A stretch of 17,302 nt of DNA. Origin: Actinomycetota bacterium. GTDB lineage: Bacteria > Actinomycetota > Acidimicrobiia > IMCC26256 > BP-133. Shown one piece after another: positions 6,092 through 12,608 of the stretch. Both the position numbers and the translations under genes were made by a program. Below the pieces are notes generated by a model. The model saw only the letters and a program-made list of their open reading frames with translations. It had not been told where the DNA came from and did not search any database. Within the stretch, counting starts at the first letter, position 1. Each line of letters opens with the position of its first letter. The stretch lies in the NCBI GenBank assembly GCA_030838815.1, contig JAUZEX010000916.1:1-17302 (forward strand). Reading direction: 5' to 3'.

Positions 6092-7513
6092 ATGGACCGG
6101 CTCCGCACCTCCCTGGCCGATGTCGTCGGGCCCTCCCACGTCCTCGTCGACCCGGAGCTGACCGCCTCCTACGAGACCGACTGGACGGGGCGTTTCACCG
6201 GACGGGCGGCCGCGGTGGTGCGGCCGGGCAGCCCCGGCGAGGTGGCGGCGGTCATGGCCCTCCTCCATGAGGCGGGGCGGCCGGTCGTGCCCCAGGGCGG
6301 CAACACCGGCCTTGTCGGCGGCGGGGTGCCCCTCCACGGCGAGGTGGTGGTGAGCCTGCGGCGGCTGGCGGCCATCGACGAGGTGGACGTCGCCGCCGGC
6401 CAGGTCACGGTGGGAGCGGGGGCCACGGCGGCGGCCGTCGACGATGCCGCGGCCCGCGTTGGGCTGGCCTTCGGGGTCGATCTCGCCGCCCGCCAGTCCG
6501 CCACCGTGGGGGGGATGGTGGCCACCAACGCCGGCGGGCTGCGCATGCTCCGCTACGGCGGCATGCGGGCCCAGACGGCCGGCGTCGAAGCCGTCCTGGC
6601 CGACGGGCGCCTCGTTTCGCATCTCGGTGGCCTGACCAAGGACAACACCGGCTACGACCTGGCCGGCCTGCTGGCCGGGAGCGAAGGGACCTTGGCGGTG
6701 GTGACCCGCGTGCAGCTGCGGCTCGTCCCCCGCCTCGAGCACCGCACCACCGGCCTCCTGGCCTTCGCCGATCCGGAGGCGGCCCTCGAGGCCCTCATCG
6801 GCCTCCGGCGCCGGCTACCGGGTCTCCTGGAAGCGGCCGAACTCTTCCTGGCCGACGGTGTCCGGCTGGTCTGCGACCACCTCGGGATTCCGCCCCCCTT
6901 CGGCCGCATCGACCCCGTCTATCTGCTGGTCGAGGCGGCCGGCGTCTCCGACCCGACCGAGGAGCTGGCCGCCGCCGTCATCGAGGTCGTCGGGGACCGG
7001 GCGCTGGACGGCGCCGTGGACGCCGAGCCCACCGGCCGGGCTCGGCTGTGGCGCTACCGGGAGGCCCACACCGAGGCCATCAATGCCGCCGGGGTGCCGG
7101 TCAAGCTCGACGTGACGCTGCCGGCCGGCGAGCTGGCCGCGTTCCTGGCCGAGGCGCCCGTGACAGTGGAGCGGGTCGCGCCCGGGGCCCGGTGCATCCT
7201 GTTCGGCCACGCCGGCGACGGCAACGTCCACGTGAACGTCCTCGGTGTCGCCGGGGGATCGGGGGTGTCACCCGACATGACGGACGCCCGCCCGGTGGAG
7301 GATGCCGTGCTGCGCCTCGCGGCGGGCCGCGGCGGCAGCATCAGCTCCGAGCACGGCATCGGCGCGGCCAAGCGGCCGTGGCTCCATCTCAATCGCAGCC
7401 CGGCCGAGATCGAGGTCTTCCGGGCCATCAAACGGGCGCTCGATCCCGATGGGATCCTGAACCCCCACGTGCTTCTTCCGGAAGAGGACGCGCGAACCGG
7501 GGCGCTGGGGTAG
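6092..7513 (+). CDS. FAD-linked oxidase, GlcD / D-2-hydroxyacid dehydrogenase type
   Basis: This 473-aa flavoprotein has two domains. The N-terminal FAD-binding PCMH domain carries VVPQGGNTGLVGGGVP (about residues 65-80), the pyrophosphate-binding loop, and later SATVGGMVATNAGGLRMLRYG and DNTGYDLAGLLAGSEGTL. The C-terminal FAD-oxidase domain carries GHAGDGNVHVN (372-382) and SSEHGIGAAKR (418-428), whose histidines bind metal and substrate in relatives, and ends in the usual LDPDGILNPHVLLP. The family oxidises D-2-hydroxy acids such as glycolate, D-lactate or D-2-hydroxyglutarate and passes electrons to quinone, cytochrome c or an electron-transfer flavoprotein. The ATG at 6092 matches the family N-terminus; reading farther upstream runs into the antisense of the CoA-transferase. 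The glucanotransferase gene begins 10 bp after its stop. The specific substrate is undetermined. Confidence 0.93.
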   Translation: MDRLRTSLADVVGPSHVLVDPELTASYETDWTGRFTGRAAAVVRPGSPGEVAAVMALLHEAGRPVVPQGGNTGLVGGGVPLHGEVVVSLRRLAAIDEVDVAAGQVTVGAGATAAAVDDAAARVGLAFGVDLAARQSATVGGMVATNAGGLRMLRYGGMRAQTAGVEAVLADGRLVSHLGGLTKDNTGYDLAGLLAGSEGTLAVVTRVQLRLVPRLEHRTTGLLAFADPEAALEALIGLRRRLPGLLEAAELFLADGVRLVCDHLGIPPPFGRIDPVYLLVEAAGVSDPTEELAAAVIEVVGDRALDGAVDAEPTGRARLWRYREAHTEAINAAGVPVKLDVTLPAGELAAFLAEAPVTVERVAPGARCILFGHAGDGNVHVNVLGVAGGSGVSPDMTDARPVEDAVLRLAAGRGGSISSEHGIGAAKRPWLHLNRSPAEIEVFRAIKRALDPDGILNPHVLLPEEDARTGALG

Positions 7514-7523
7514 AGAGAGCGGC

Positions 7524-9464
7524 ATGCACGACTGGGGTATCTCCATGGGCTACCACGACGTCGCCGGCCGTTGGCGCGAGGTGCCGCCCGAAACACTGAC
7601 CGCCATCCGCCGAGCCATGGGTGTCTCCGAGGTTCCGGCGGCCGGCGCCGGTGACGACCCTGACGGTGGCCCGGCCCCGCCCGGCACGTCGGCCCACGAC
7701 GACCCGGTCGTGGCCTTCCGCCCCGGCCGGGCCCCGGCCGAGGTCACCGCCGGCGGCCCCTGGGAGCTCCACACCGAGGACGGCGCCACCATCCCCCTCG
7801 GTTCTGGCTCCGTCGATTCTGGCTCCCTCGGTTCTGGCGCCGTGCTGCCGCCCGATCTGCCCCTCGGGTATCACCGGCTCCGGCGGGTCGGCGACGGCTG
7901 GGAGCGCCTGCTGATCGTGTCCCCGGGCCGGTGCCACCTGCCGCCCGACCTGCGCACCTGGGGCTGGGCGGCGCAGCTCTACGCCACCCGGTCCCGGGAG
8001 TCGTGGGGGATGGGCGACCTCGCCGATCTTCGCCGCCTGGCCCAGTGGTCGCAACGCCTCGGAGCCGGCATGTGCCTGCTCAACCCGCTCCACGCCACGG
8101 TGCCCGACTTCCCCCAGGCCAGCCCCTACTACCCGTCGAGCCGCTGCTTCCGCAACCCCCTCTACCTCCGGATCGAGGAGCTGCCCGGCGCCGGCGACGC
8201 GGCGGGGATGGGGAGTTTCGACCTCGCCGCCCTGGCCGCCGAAGGCCGGGCCCTCAACGCCGATCGCCGTATCGACCGGGACCGGGTGTGGAAGCTCAAG
8301 AGCACCGCGTTGGAACATCTCTGGCGGCGGTTCACCGCCGCCGGCGGCGATCCCGCCTTCGACGCCTTCCGGGCCGAACAGGGCGAGGCCCTCGCCGGGT
8401 TCGCCACCCACTGCGCCCTGAGCGGGCGCTTCCCCGGCGCCTGGGCCGACTGGCCGGAGGAGTACCGCCGGCCCGACTCGCCGGCCGTCGCCCGCTTCGC
8501 CTCCGACCACGCCGACAGGGTCGGATTCCACTGCTGGCTGCAGTGGCTGACCGAGTCGCAGCTGGCTGCGGCCGGCGCCGGCCTCGACCTGATGCAGGAC
8601 CTCGCCGTGGGCGTCGACCCCGGCGGCGCCGACGCCTGGCTGTGGCAGGACACGATGGCGCTGGGGATGCGCGTCGGCGCTCCACCCGACGAGTTCAACA
8701 CCCGGGGCCAGGACTGGAGCCTTCCCCCGTTCGATCCCTGGCGGCTCCGGCTGGCCCGCTACGACCCCTGGATCCGCACGGTGCGGGCCGGCCTGCGGGC
8801 CGCGGGGGGGATCCGGGTGGACCACGTGATGGGACTCTTCCGTCTGTGGTGGATCCCGGTCGGCGCCAGCCCGGCCGACGGGGCCTACGTCCGCTACCGG
8901 TATGAAGAGATGCTCGACATCCTGGCTCTGGAGAGCCACCGGGCGGGCGCCTACGTCGTGGGCGAGGACCTCGGCACGGTGGAGGATTTCGTCCGCCACG
9001 AGCTCCACGACCGGGGCGTCCTCTCCTACCGGCTCCTGTGGTTCGAGCCGCAGCGCCCGCCCGAGTTCCCCCGCCAGGCGCTGGCGGCGGTGACCACCCA
9101 CGACCTCCCGACCATCGCCGGCATGTGGACGGGCGCCGACCTGGCCGAGGGTCACGCCCTCGGCCTCGAGCCCAACGAGGAGGGGGCCCGGGTCATCCGG
9201 GAGAAGCTGGCCGACTGGAGCGGCTCGCCCGACGACGCCGACCCGGCCGAGGTCGTCGTCAACACCCACCGGCTGCTGGCCCAGGCGCCGTCGATGATCC
9301 TCACCGCCACCCTCGATGACGCGGCCGTGGTCGAGGAGCGGCCCAACGTCCCGGGCACCGTCGACGAGCGGCCCAACTGGTCGATGGCCCTGCCCGTCCC
9401 CCTGGAGGAGCTGGAGGAGAGCCCGGTGGCGGGCGCGATCGCCGACGCCCTGCGGCGGGATTAG
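7524..9464 (+). CDS. malQ: 4-alpha-glucanotransferase (amylomaltase, GH77)
   Basis: This 646-aa GH77 enzyme disproportionates maltodextrins in the cytosol during glycogen or maltose metabolism. The actinobacterial opening GYHDVAGRWREVPPETLTAI is present. The catalytic residues can be placed by motif: nucleophile Asp433 in RVDHVMGLFRLWW, acid/base Glu481 in VVGEDLGTV, and the transition-state aspartate Asp527 in THDLPTIAGMW. Other GH77 hallmarks are ESWGMGDLADL, INPLHA-like LLNPLHA, SPYYPSSRCFRNPLYL and EFNTRGQDWSLPPFDP. It follows the FAD oxidase by 10 bp, perhaps by chance rather than function. A short Gly/Ser linker at about residue 93-107 is encoded by a 15-bp tandem repeat. A second in-frame ATG lies 21 bp inside. 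The identification is firm. Confidence 0.97.
   Translation: MHDWGISMGYHDVAGRWREVPPETLTAIRRAMGVSEVPAAGAGDDPDGGPAPPGTSAHDDPVVAFRPGRAPAEVTAGGPWELHTEDGATIPLGSGSVDSGSLGSGAVLPPDLPLGYHRLRRVGDGWERLLIVSPGRCHLPPDLRTWGWAAQLYATRSRESWGMGDLADLRRLAQWSQRLGAGMCLLNPLHATVPDFPQASPYYPSSRCFRNPLYLRIEELPGAGDAAGMGSFDLAALAAEGRALNADRRIDRDRVWKLKSTALEHLWRRFTAAGGDPAFDAFRAEQGEALAGFATHCALSGRFPGAWADWPEEYRRPDSPAVARFASDHADRVGFHCWLQWLTESQLAAAGAGLDLMQDLAVGVDPGGADAWLWQDTMALGMRVGAPPDEFNTRGQDWSLPPFDPWRLRLARYDPWIRTVRAGLRAAGGIRVDHVMGLFRLWWIPVGASPADGAYVRYRYEEMLDILALESHRAGAYVVGEDLGTVEDFVRHELHDRGVLSYRLLWFEPQRPPEFPRQALAAVTTHDLPTIAGMWTGADLAEGHALGLEPNEEGARVIREKLADWSGSPDDADPAEVVVNTHRLLAQAPSMILTATLDDAAVVEERPNVPGTVDERPNWSMALPVPLEELEESPVAGAIADALRRD
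7802..7846 (+). repeat. 15-bp tandem repeat within malQ linker
   Basis: Three consecutive 15-bp units beginning TTCTGGC encode a Gly/Ser/Asp-rich linker (GSGSVDSGSLGSGAV) between the N-terminal region and the catalytic domain. The third copy is degenerate. It keeps the frame and may vary in copy number. Confidence 0.7.
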
Positions 9465-9491
9465 GCGCTCACCTGGCGCCCGGTCATGGGA

Positions 9492-10415
9492 TCAACCGGG
9501 CGGGCCGGCGGAGCGGGGCTCGTGCTCCTCCGCCATCTCCCGGGGAACCTGCGTCTCCACCTCCATCTCGGGGACGGTGGCGACGTCGATCCGGTGCCCG
9601 TCGGGGTGTTCTTCGCCCTGTTCGGCGGCCAGGAACTCGGCCGTCGCCTCGTAAGCGGCGTCGATGAGCTCGCCGTGGCGGGACATGTCCCACAGCGAAA
9701 CCTGCGTCTTCACCGACGGCACCTGCACGATGCGGAGCTTGGCGTGCTCCCCGGGCAGGCCGAGGGCGTCGAGCCGGATACGGGGGAAGAGCAGGATAGT
9801 CACGGAGTGCCGGAGGATCCCGCCCGGCGAGCGGCGGCCGGGCGGCGGGCTCGGCACGCTGACGGCCATGACGTAGATGGTGTCGACGCCGGCGTCGATG
9901 GCGACCTTGAGGGGGAGCTGGTCCGACACGGCGCCGTCGAGATAGCAACAGTCACCGATCTGGTGCGGGGGGAAGATGCCCGGGAGCGCCGTGCTGGCCA
10001 GCACAGCGTCGACGACGGAGCCGCTGTCGAGCACGACCGATCGGCCCTCCTCGAAGTCGGTGGCCGTGATCCGCAGCGGGACGGATGCCTCCTCGATGCG
10101 CTCGTAGGGGATCCGCTCGGTCAGGAACCGGCGCCACGACGATGACGGGAACAGGGATCCCTGGCGGAACAGGGACCGGACCGAGGCGACAGGGTTGAGC
10201 GGGAACACGTCCCGGGCCCGGACACCGCACCACAGCTCCCGGAGGCGCTCGACCTGGTCCAGGCTCGGGTCGGCGGCCAGGTAGGCGGCGTTCACGGCAC
10301 CGATGGAGGTGCCGACAATGAGGTCGGGCTTGATTTCGGCCTCGAGGAGCGCCATCAGCATCCCGACGTGGATGCTGCCGAGGTTGGCGCCGCCCGAGAG
10401 CACGAATCCGATCAC
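9492..10415 (-). CDS. Patatin-like phospholipase family protein (RssA-like)
   Basis: This 307-aa serine lipase of the patatin family uses a Ser-Asp dyad. The glycine-rich oxyanion loop is LSGGANLG (residues 6-13), the nucleophile elbow is GTSIG with Ser37, and the catalytic aspartate is Asp160 in LDGAVSD. The spacing is normal for bacterial RssA/YchK-type proteins. The last 50 or so residues are charged and Glu/His-rich, probably disordered. It begins at GTG 10415 with a purine-rich GGGGGAGG just upstream. No signal peptide is seen, so a cytosolic or membrane-surface role is likely. It converges on malQ with 27 bp between, and the CDF transporter gene lies 52 bp upstream on the same strand. 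The lipid substrate is unknown. Confidence 0.93.
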   Translation of the reverse strand: MIGFVLSGGANLGSIHVGMLMALLEAEIKPDLIVGTSIGAVNAAYLAADPSLDQVERLRELWCGVRARDVFPLNPVASVRSLFRQGSLFPSSSWRRFLTERIPYERIEEASVPLRITATDFEEGRSVVLDSGSVVDAVLASTALPGIFPPHQIGDCCYLDGAVSDQLPLKVAIDAGVDTIYVMAVSVPSPPPGRRSPGGILRHSVTILLFPRIRLDALGLPGEHAKLRIVQVPSVKTQVSLWDMSRHGELIDAAYEATAEFLAAEQGEEHPDGHRIDVATVPEMEVETQVPREMAEEHEPRSAGPPG

Positions 10416-10462
10416 GGCCCTCCCCCTACCCTGGCAGGACCTGGGTTCGAACCTCTATCGGT

Positions 10463-10476
10463 GGGGGTCACCCCCC
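10463..10476. repeat. G5/C5 palindrome over the transporter stop codon
   Basis: GGGGGTCACCCCC(C) has arms GGGGGT and ACCCCC around one central base. It covers the TGA stop of the CDF gene (10468-10470). Similar G-run/C-run inverted repeats occur at 1685-1700 and 11755-11772. The loop is too small for a good RNA hairpin without opening the last pairs. Confidence 0.5.
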
Positions 10477-11574
10477 TGCGTCGGGCTCCCGGGGGTCGTG
10501 GTGCTTGAGATCGGCGTGGGGGTCGACGCCGTCGTGACCGCAGGGGTCGGCGTGGATGATGGCCGACGCCAGACGGGGGACATCGTGGAGGAGCCGGTGG
10601 CGGGCGTCCTCGGTGATGCGGTGGGCGGTGGCCACGTCGAGGTCGCGGTCGACGACGATTTCCGCCTCGGCGTGGAGGCGGTGACCGATCCACCGGACCC
10701 GCAGCTGGCCGACCGCCTGGACGCCGTCGACGCCGGCCACCACCCCCCGGGCCTGGTCGGCCAGGGCAGGGTCGATGGCGTCCATGAGGCGGGCCAGAAC
10801 ATCGCCGGCCGCCTCCCGGAGCACCGAGACGATCAGCACCGCGATAGCCAGGCCGGCGATGGCGTCCGCCCGGTCGAAACCGGCGGCCACACCGATGGCG
10901 CCGGCCAGCACGCCGAGGGAGCTGATTCCGTCGGTGCGGGCGTGGAGTCCGTCGGCCACCAGGGCGGCGGAGCCGATCTCCTTCCCGACCCGGATCCGGT
11001 GCCGGGCCACGAGCTCGTTGCCGGCGAAGCCGACCAGGGAGGCGGCGACGACGGCGCCGAGGTACCGGACGGGCGCCGGGTGTAGCAGCCGCTCGACGGC
11101 CTCCCAGGCGGCGACCACGGCCGATACGGCGATCATGGCCACCACCGCCCCGCCGGCGAGGTCTTCGGCCCGGCCGTAGCCGAACGGGTAGCGGGCGGTG
11201 GGGAGGCGCCGGCCGAGGGAGAAGGCCAGCCACAGCGGTAGGGCGGTGAAGGCGTCGGCGAAGTTGTGGAACGTGTCGTTGAGCAGCGCCACCGACCCGC
11301 TGAGCAGTGCCACCACCAGCTGGACGACGGCGGTGGCGGTCAGGCCGAGGAGCGAGACCCACAAGGCCCGGACCCCCCGCTCGCTCGCCTCCAGGGCCGA
11401 GTCGATCGAGGCGGCGGAGTCGTGCCGGTGGCGGCTGAAGAGCGACCGGACGAAGCCGTGCTCCGCATGGTCGTGCGCATGATCGTCGTGCCCGTGGTCG
11501 TCGTGCCCGTGGTCGTCGTGCCCGTGGTCGTCGTGGCGGTCATGGTCGTGGTCGTGCCCGGACGGGTCAGCCAC
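10468..11574 (-). CDS. Cation diffusion facilitator (CDF) transporter, probably Zn2+
   Basis: This 368-aa inner-membrane CDF antiporter exports divalent metal in exchange for protons. Residues 7-39 are a His/Asp-rich cytosolic tail built on HDDHG repeats, likely a metal buffer or sensor. About six hydrophobic segments follow from residue 71 to 254. The transport-site residues are His103/Asp107 in TM2 (HNFAD) and His211/Asp215 in TM5 (HARTD); this His+Asp pattern suits zinc. The C-terminal cytosolic domain (about 260-340) ends in another His-rich tail. The start is GTG 11574, overlapping the upstream membrane-protein stop by 8 bp (GTGGCTGA), so the two are co-translated. Cobalt, cadmium or nickel cannot be excluded. 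Confidence 0.95.
   Translation of the reverse strand: MADPSGHDHDHDRHDDHGHDDHGHDDHGHDDHAHDHAEHGFVRSLFSRHRHDSAASIDSALEASERGVRALWVSLLGLTATAVVQLVVALLSGSVALLNDTFHNFADAFTALPLWLAFSLGRRLPTARYPFGYGRAEDLAGGAVVAMIAVSAVVAAWEAVERLLHPAPVRYLGAVVAASLVGFAGNELVARHRIRVGKEIGSAALVADGLHARTDGISSLGVLAGAIGVAAGFDRADAIAGLAIAVLIVSVLREAAGDVLARLMDAIDPALADQARGVVAGVDGVQAVGQLRVRWIGHRLHAEAEIVVDRDLDVATAHRITEDARHRLLHDVPRLASAIIHADPCGHDGVDPHADLKHHDPREPDAGG
11482..11536 (-). repeat. 15-bp tandem repeat encoding HDDHG units
   Basis: A 15-bp unit reading GTCGTCGTGCCCGTG on the plus strand is repeated about three and a half times, almost perfectly. In the minus-strand gene it encodes successive His-Asp-Asp-His-Gly blocks in the transporter's N-terminal tail. 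Its regularity suggests copy-number variation by slippage. Confidence 0.85.
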
Positions 11575-12082
11575 GGCGGGTGAGGACGGCGCCGGCCACC
11601 GCTCCGAAGGCCAGATGGTCGGCGACCTGGGGGCCGACGGGCAGCGCCCGGATCAGCGGCCAGCGGCGACCGACCGGCCCGTGGGCCAGCAGACCGAGGT
11701 CGACGGCGGCGATGGCCGCTCCCACGGCCGCTCCGACGGCCACGCCCGGGAGCACCGGGGGTGTCCCCCCGGCAACGGCGGCGGGCGCCGCCCACGAGCG
11801 CAGAGGCGTCCGGCGGACGACCACGGCCAGGACGGTAGCCCAGCCGAGCGAGACGGCCGCATGGGCCAGCCCGCCGGCGACCAGGAGCGCCTCCGGGCGG
11901 GCGTCGGCGGGGAGGAGGAGGTTCCCCGCCGCCCGGGCCGCGGCCAGCGGATCCCGGCCGGTCACAAGGGCGTGGGCCGTTGACGGCAGCCCCGACAGCA
12001 CTCCCGCCACCGCCCCGGCCAGAAGGCCCCGGCGGAGGACCGCCCCGCCCCTGACCACTCCCGGTTTACGTTTCGCGGCCAT
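11567..12082 (-). CDS. Small multi-pass membrane protein of unknown function
   Basis: This 171-aa hydrophobic protein was not assigned to a named family. A basic N-terminus (MAAKRKPGVVRGG) precedes a first membrane segment at about residues 19-40 that ends in SGLPSTAHAL. GRDPLAAARAAGNLLL then forms a loop, and further hydrophobic segments lie at about 64-90, 97-115, 115-134 and perhaps 155-168. The motif GLPST...GRDPLAAARAAG looks conserved in feel and could help a search. The ATG at 12082 gives the first sensible N-terminus; no Shine-Dalgarno is seen. It overlaps the CDF transporter by 8 bp, so it may be an accessory to metal transport (inference). Its first codons also hold a promoter reading the other way. 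Confidence 0.7.
   Translation of the reverse strand: MAAKRKPGVVRGGAVLRRGLLAGAVAGVLSGLPSTAHALVTGRDPLAAARAAGNLLLPADARPEALLVAGGLAHAAVSLGWATVLAVVVRRTPLRSWAAPAAVAGGTPPVLPGVAVGAAVGAAIAAVDLGLLAHGPVGRRWPLIRALPVGPQVADHLAFGAVAGAVLTRRG
11755..11772. repeat. CCGGGGG/CCCCCGG inverted repeat inside the membrane-protein gene
   Basis: CCGGGGG (11755-11761) and CCCCCGG (11766-11772) form a perfect 7-bp stem around TGTC. The sequence resembles the motif at 1679-1700 with 8 bp removed. It is read through as codons for Thr-Pro-Pro, so it may be only a compositional coincidence. Confidence 0.5.
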
Positions 12083-12089
12083 TGGGTAA
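12064..12089 (+). promoter_or_regulatory. Near-consensus SigB/SigF-type promoter
   Basis: GTTTAC (12064-12069) and GGGTAA (12084-12089) are separated by 14 bp. This matches the SigB pattern GTTTAA-N12..15-GGGWAW at 11 of 12 positions and the mycobacterial SigF pattern GTTT-N15..17-GGGTA. Predicted transcription starts near 12096 and reads into the RsbW-type gene at 12153. The -35 to -10 stretch overlaps the first codons of the divergent membrane-protein gene, so the two transcription units may interfere. It is the best such motif I found in the window. Confidence 0.65.
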
Positions 12090-12140
12090 CAACCGGCCGC
12101 TTTGACCGCTTTTGTCCCAACCGGTTGATTCGACAACAGA

Positions 12141-12145
12141 GAAGG
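12141..12145 (+). promoter_or_regulatory. Ribosome-binding site pointing to a CTG start
   Basis: GAAGG at 12141-12145 (within AGAGAAGG) stands 7 nt before CTG 12153. There is no ATG, GTG or TTG in this frame between the upstream in-frame stop at 12126 and GTG 12204, so this site suggests initiation at CTG. Confidence 0.5.
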
Positions 12146-12152
12146 CAGGCCG

Positions 12153-12599
12153 CTGCACGTCTTCCTTTTACTCCGGCTCCCGGCGTCGCCACTGGCGGCG
12201 AGCGTGGCGCGCCACGCCGTGGCCGGGCTGGCGCCCTTCCTCGACCCCGCCGTGGCCGAGAACGCCGAGCTGCTCGTCAGCGAGCTGGTGACCAACAGCG
12301 TGCGCCACGCCGGCCTGCCGGTCGACGCCACCATCGAGTTCAGTCTTCGGGCCACCCGGGACGTGCTGATGGTGGAGGTGGCCGACGCCGGCCGTGGCTT
12401 CGACGATGACTCGCCGACCCGCTGGCGCACCGAGGACGGCAGCGAGCGGGCGTCGGGCTGGGGCCTGTTCCTGGTCGAGCACATCGCCGACCGGTGGGGA
12501 GCGGTCCAGATGGACGGCGAGACCCGCGTCTGGTTCGAGCTCCGGCCCGGAGCGCAGCACCCGGCTGCCGTCGCGCCCGAAGCCGCCGTCGCCCACTGA
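12153..12599 (+). CDS. RsbW-type ATP-binding serine kinase/anti-sigma protein with intact N-box
   Basis: This HATPase_c_2 protein is 148 aa from CTG 12153, or 131 aa from GTG 12204. The N-box is complete: ELLVSELVTNSVRHAG with Glu44 and Asn48 (counted from CTG). The G1 box is VADAGRGFD and the lid box is SGWGLFLVEHIADRWG. It should therefore bind ATP and could phosphorylate a STAS protein, unlike the two altered homologues at 2444 and 4320. The conserved first strand and helix (FLLLRLPASPLAASVARHAVAGLA) begin before GTG 12204, and no standard start exists upstream in frame; CTG 12153 has a well-placed GAAGG. A near-consensus SigF-type promoter precedes it. It is not beside any sigma or STAS gene and ends 9 bp from convergent egtD. 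Confidence 0.88.
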   Translation: MHVFLLLRLPASPLAASVARHAVAGLAPFLDPAVAENAELLVSELVTNSVRHAGLPVDATIEFSLRATRDVLMVEVADAGRGFDDDSPTRWRTEDGSERASGWGLFLVEHIADRWGAVQMDGETRVWFELRPGAQHPAAVAPEAAVAH

Positions 12600-12608
12600 T
12601 CGACCGGC

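Noticed and set aside
7428..9269. 613-codon open frame on the minus strand
   Set aside because: It lies fully opposite malQ, whose catalytic motifs are all intact; the antisense product is low-complexity and unrecognisable.
10441..10465. tRNA-like T-arm sequence GGGTTCGAACC between the patatin and CDF genes
   Set aside because: The T-stem does not pair beyond three positions on either strand and no acceptor, D or anticodon arm can be drawn around it. It could be a chance match or a remnant, but not a tRNA gene.
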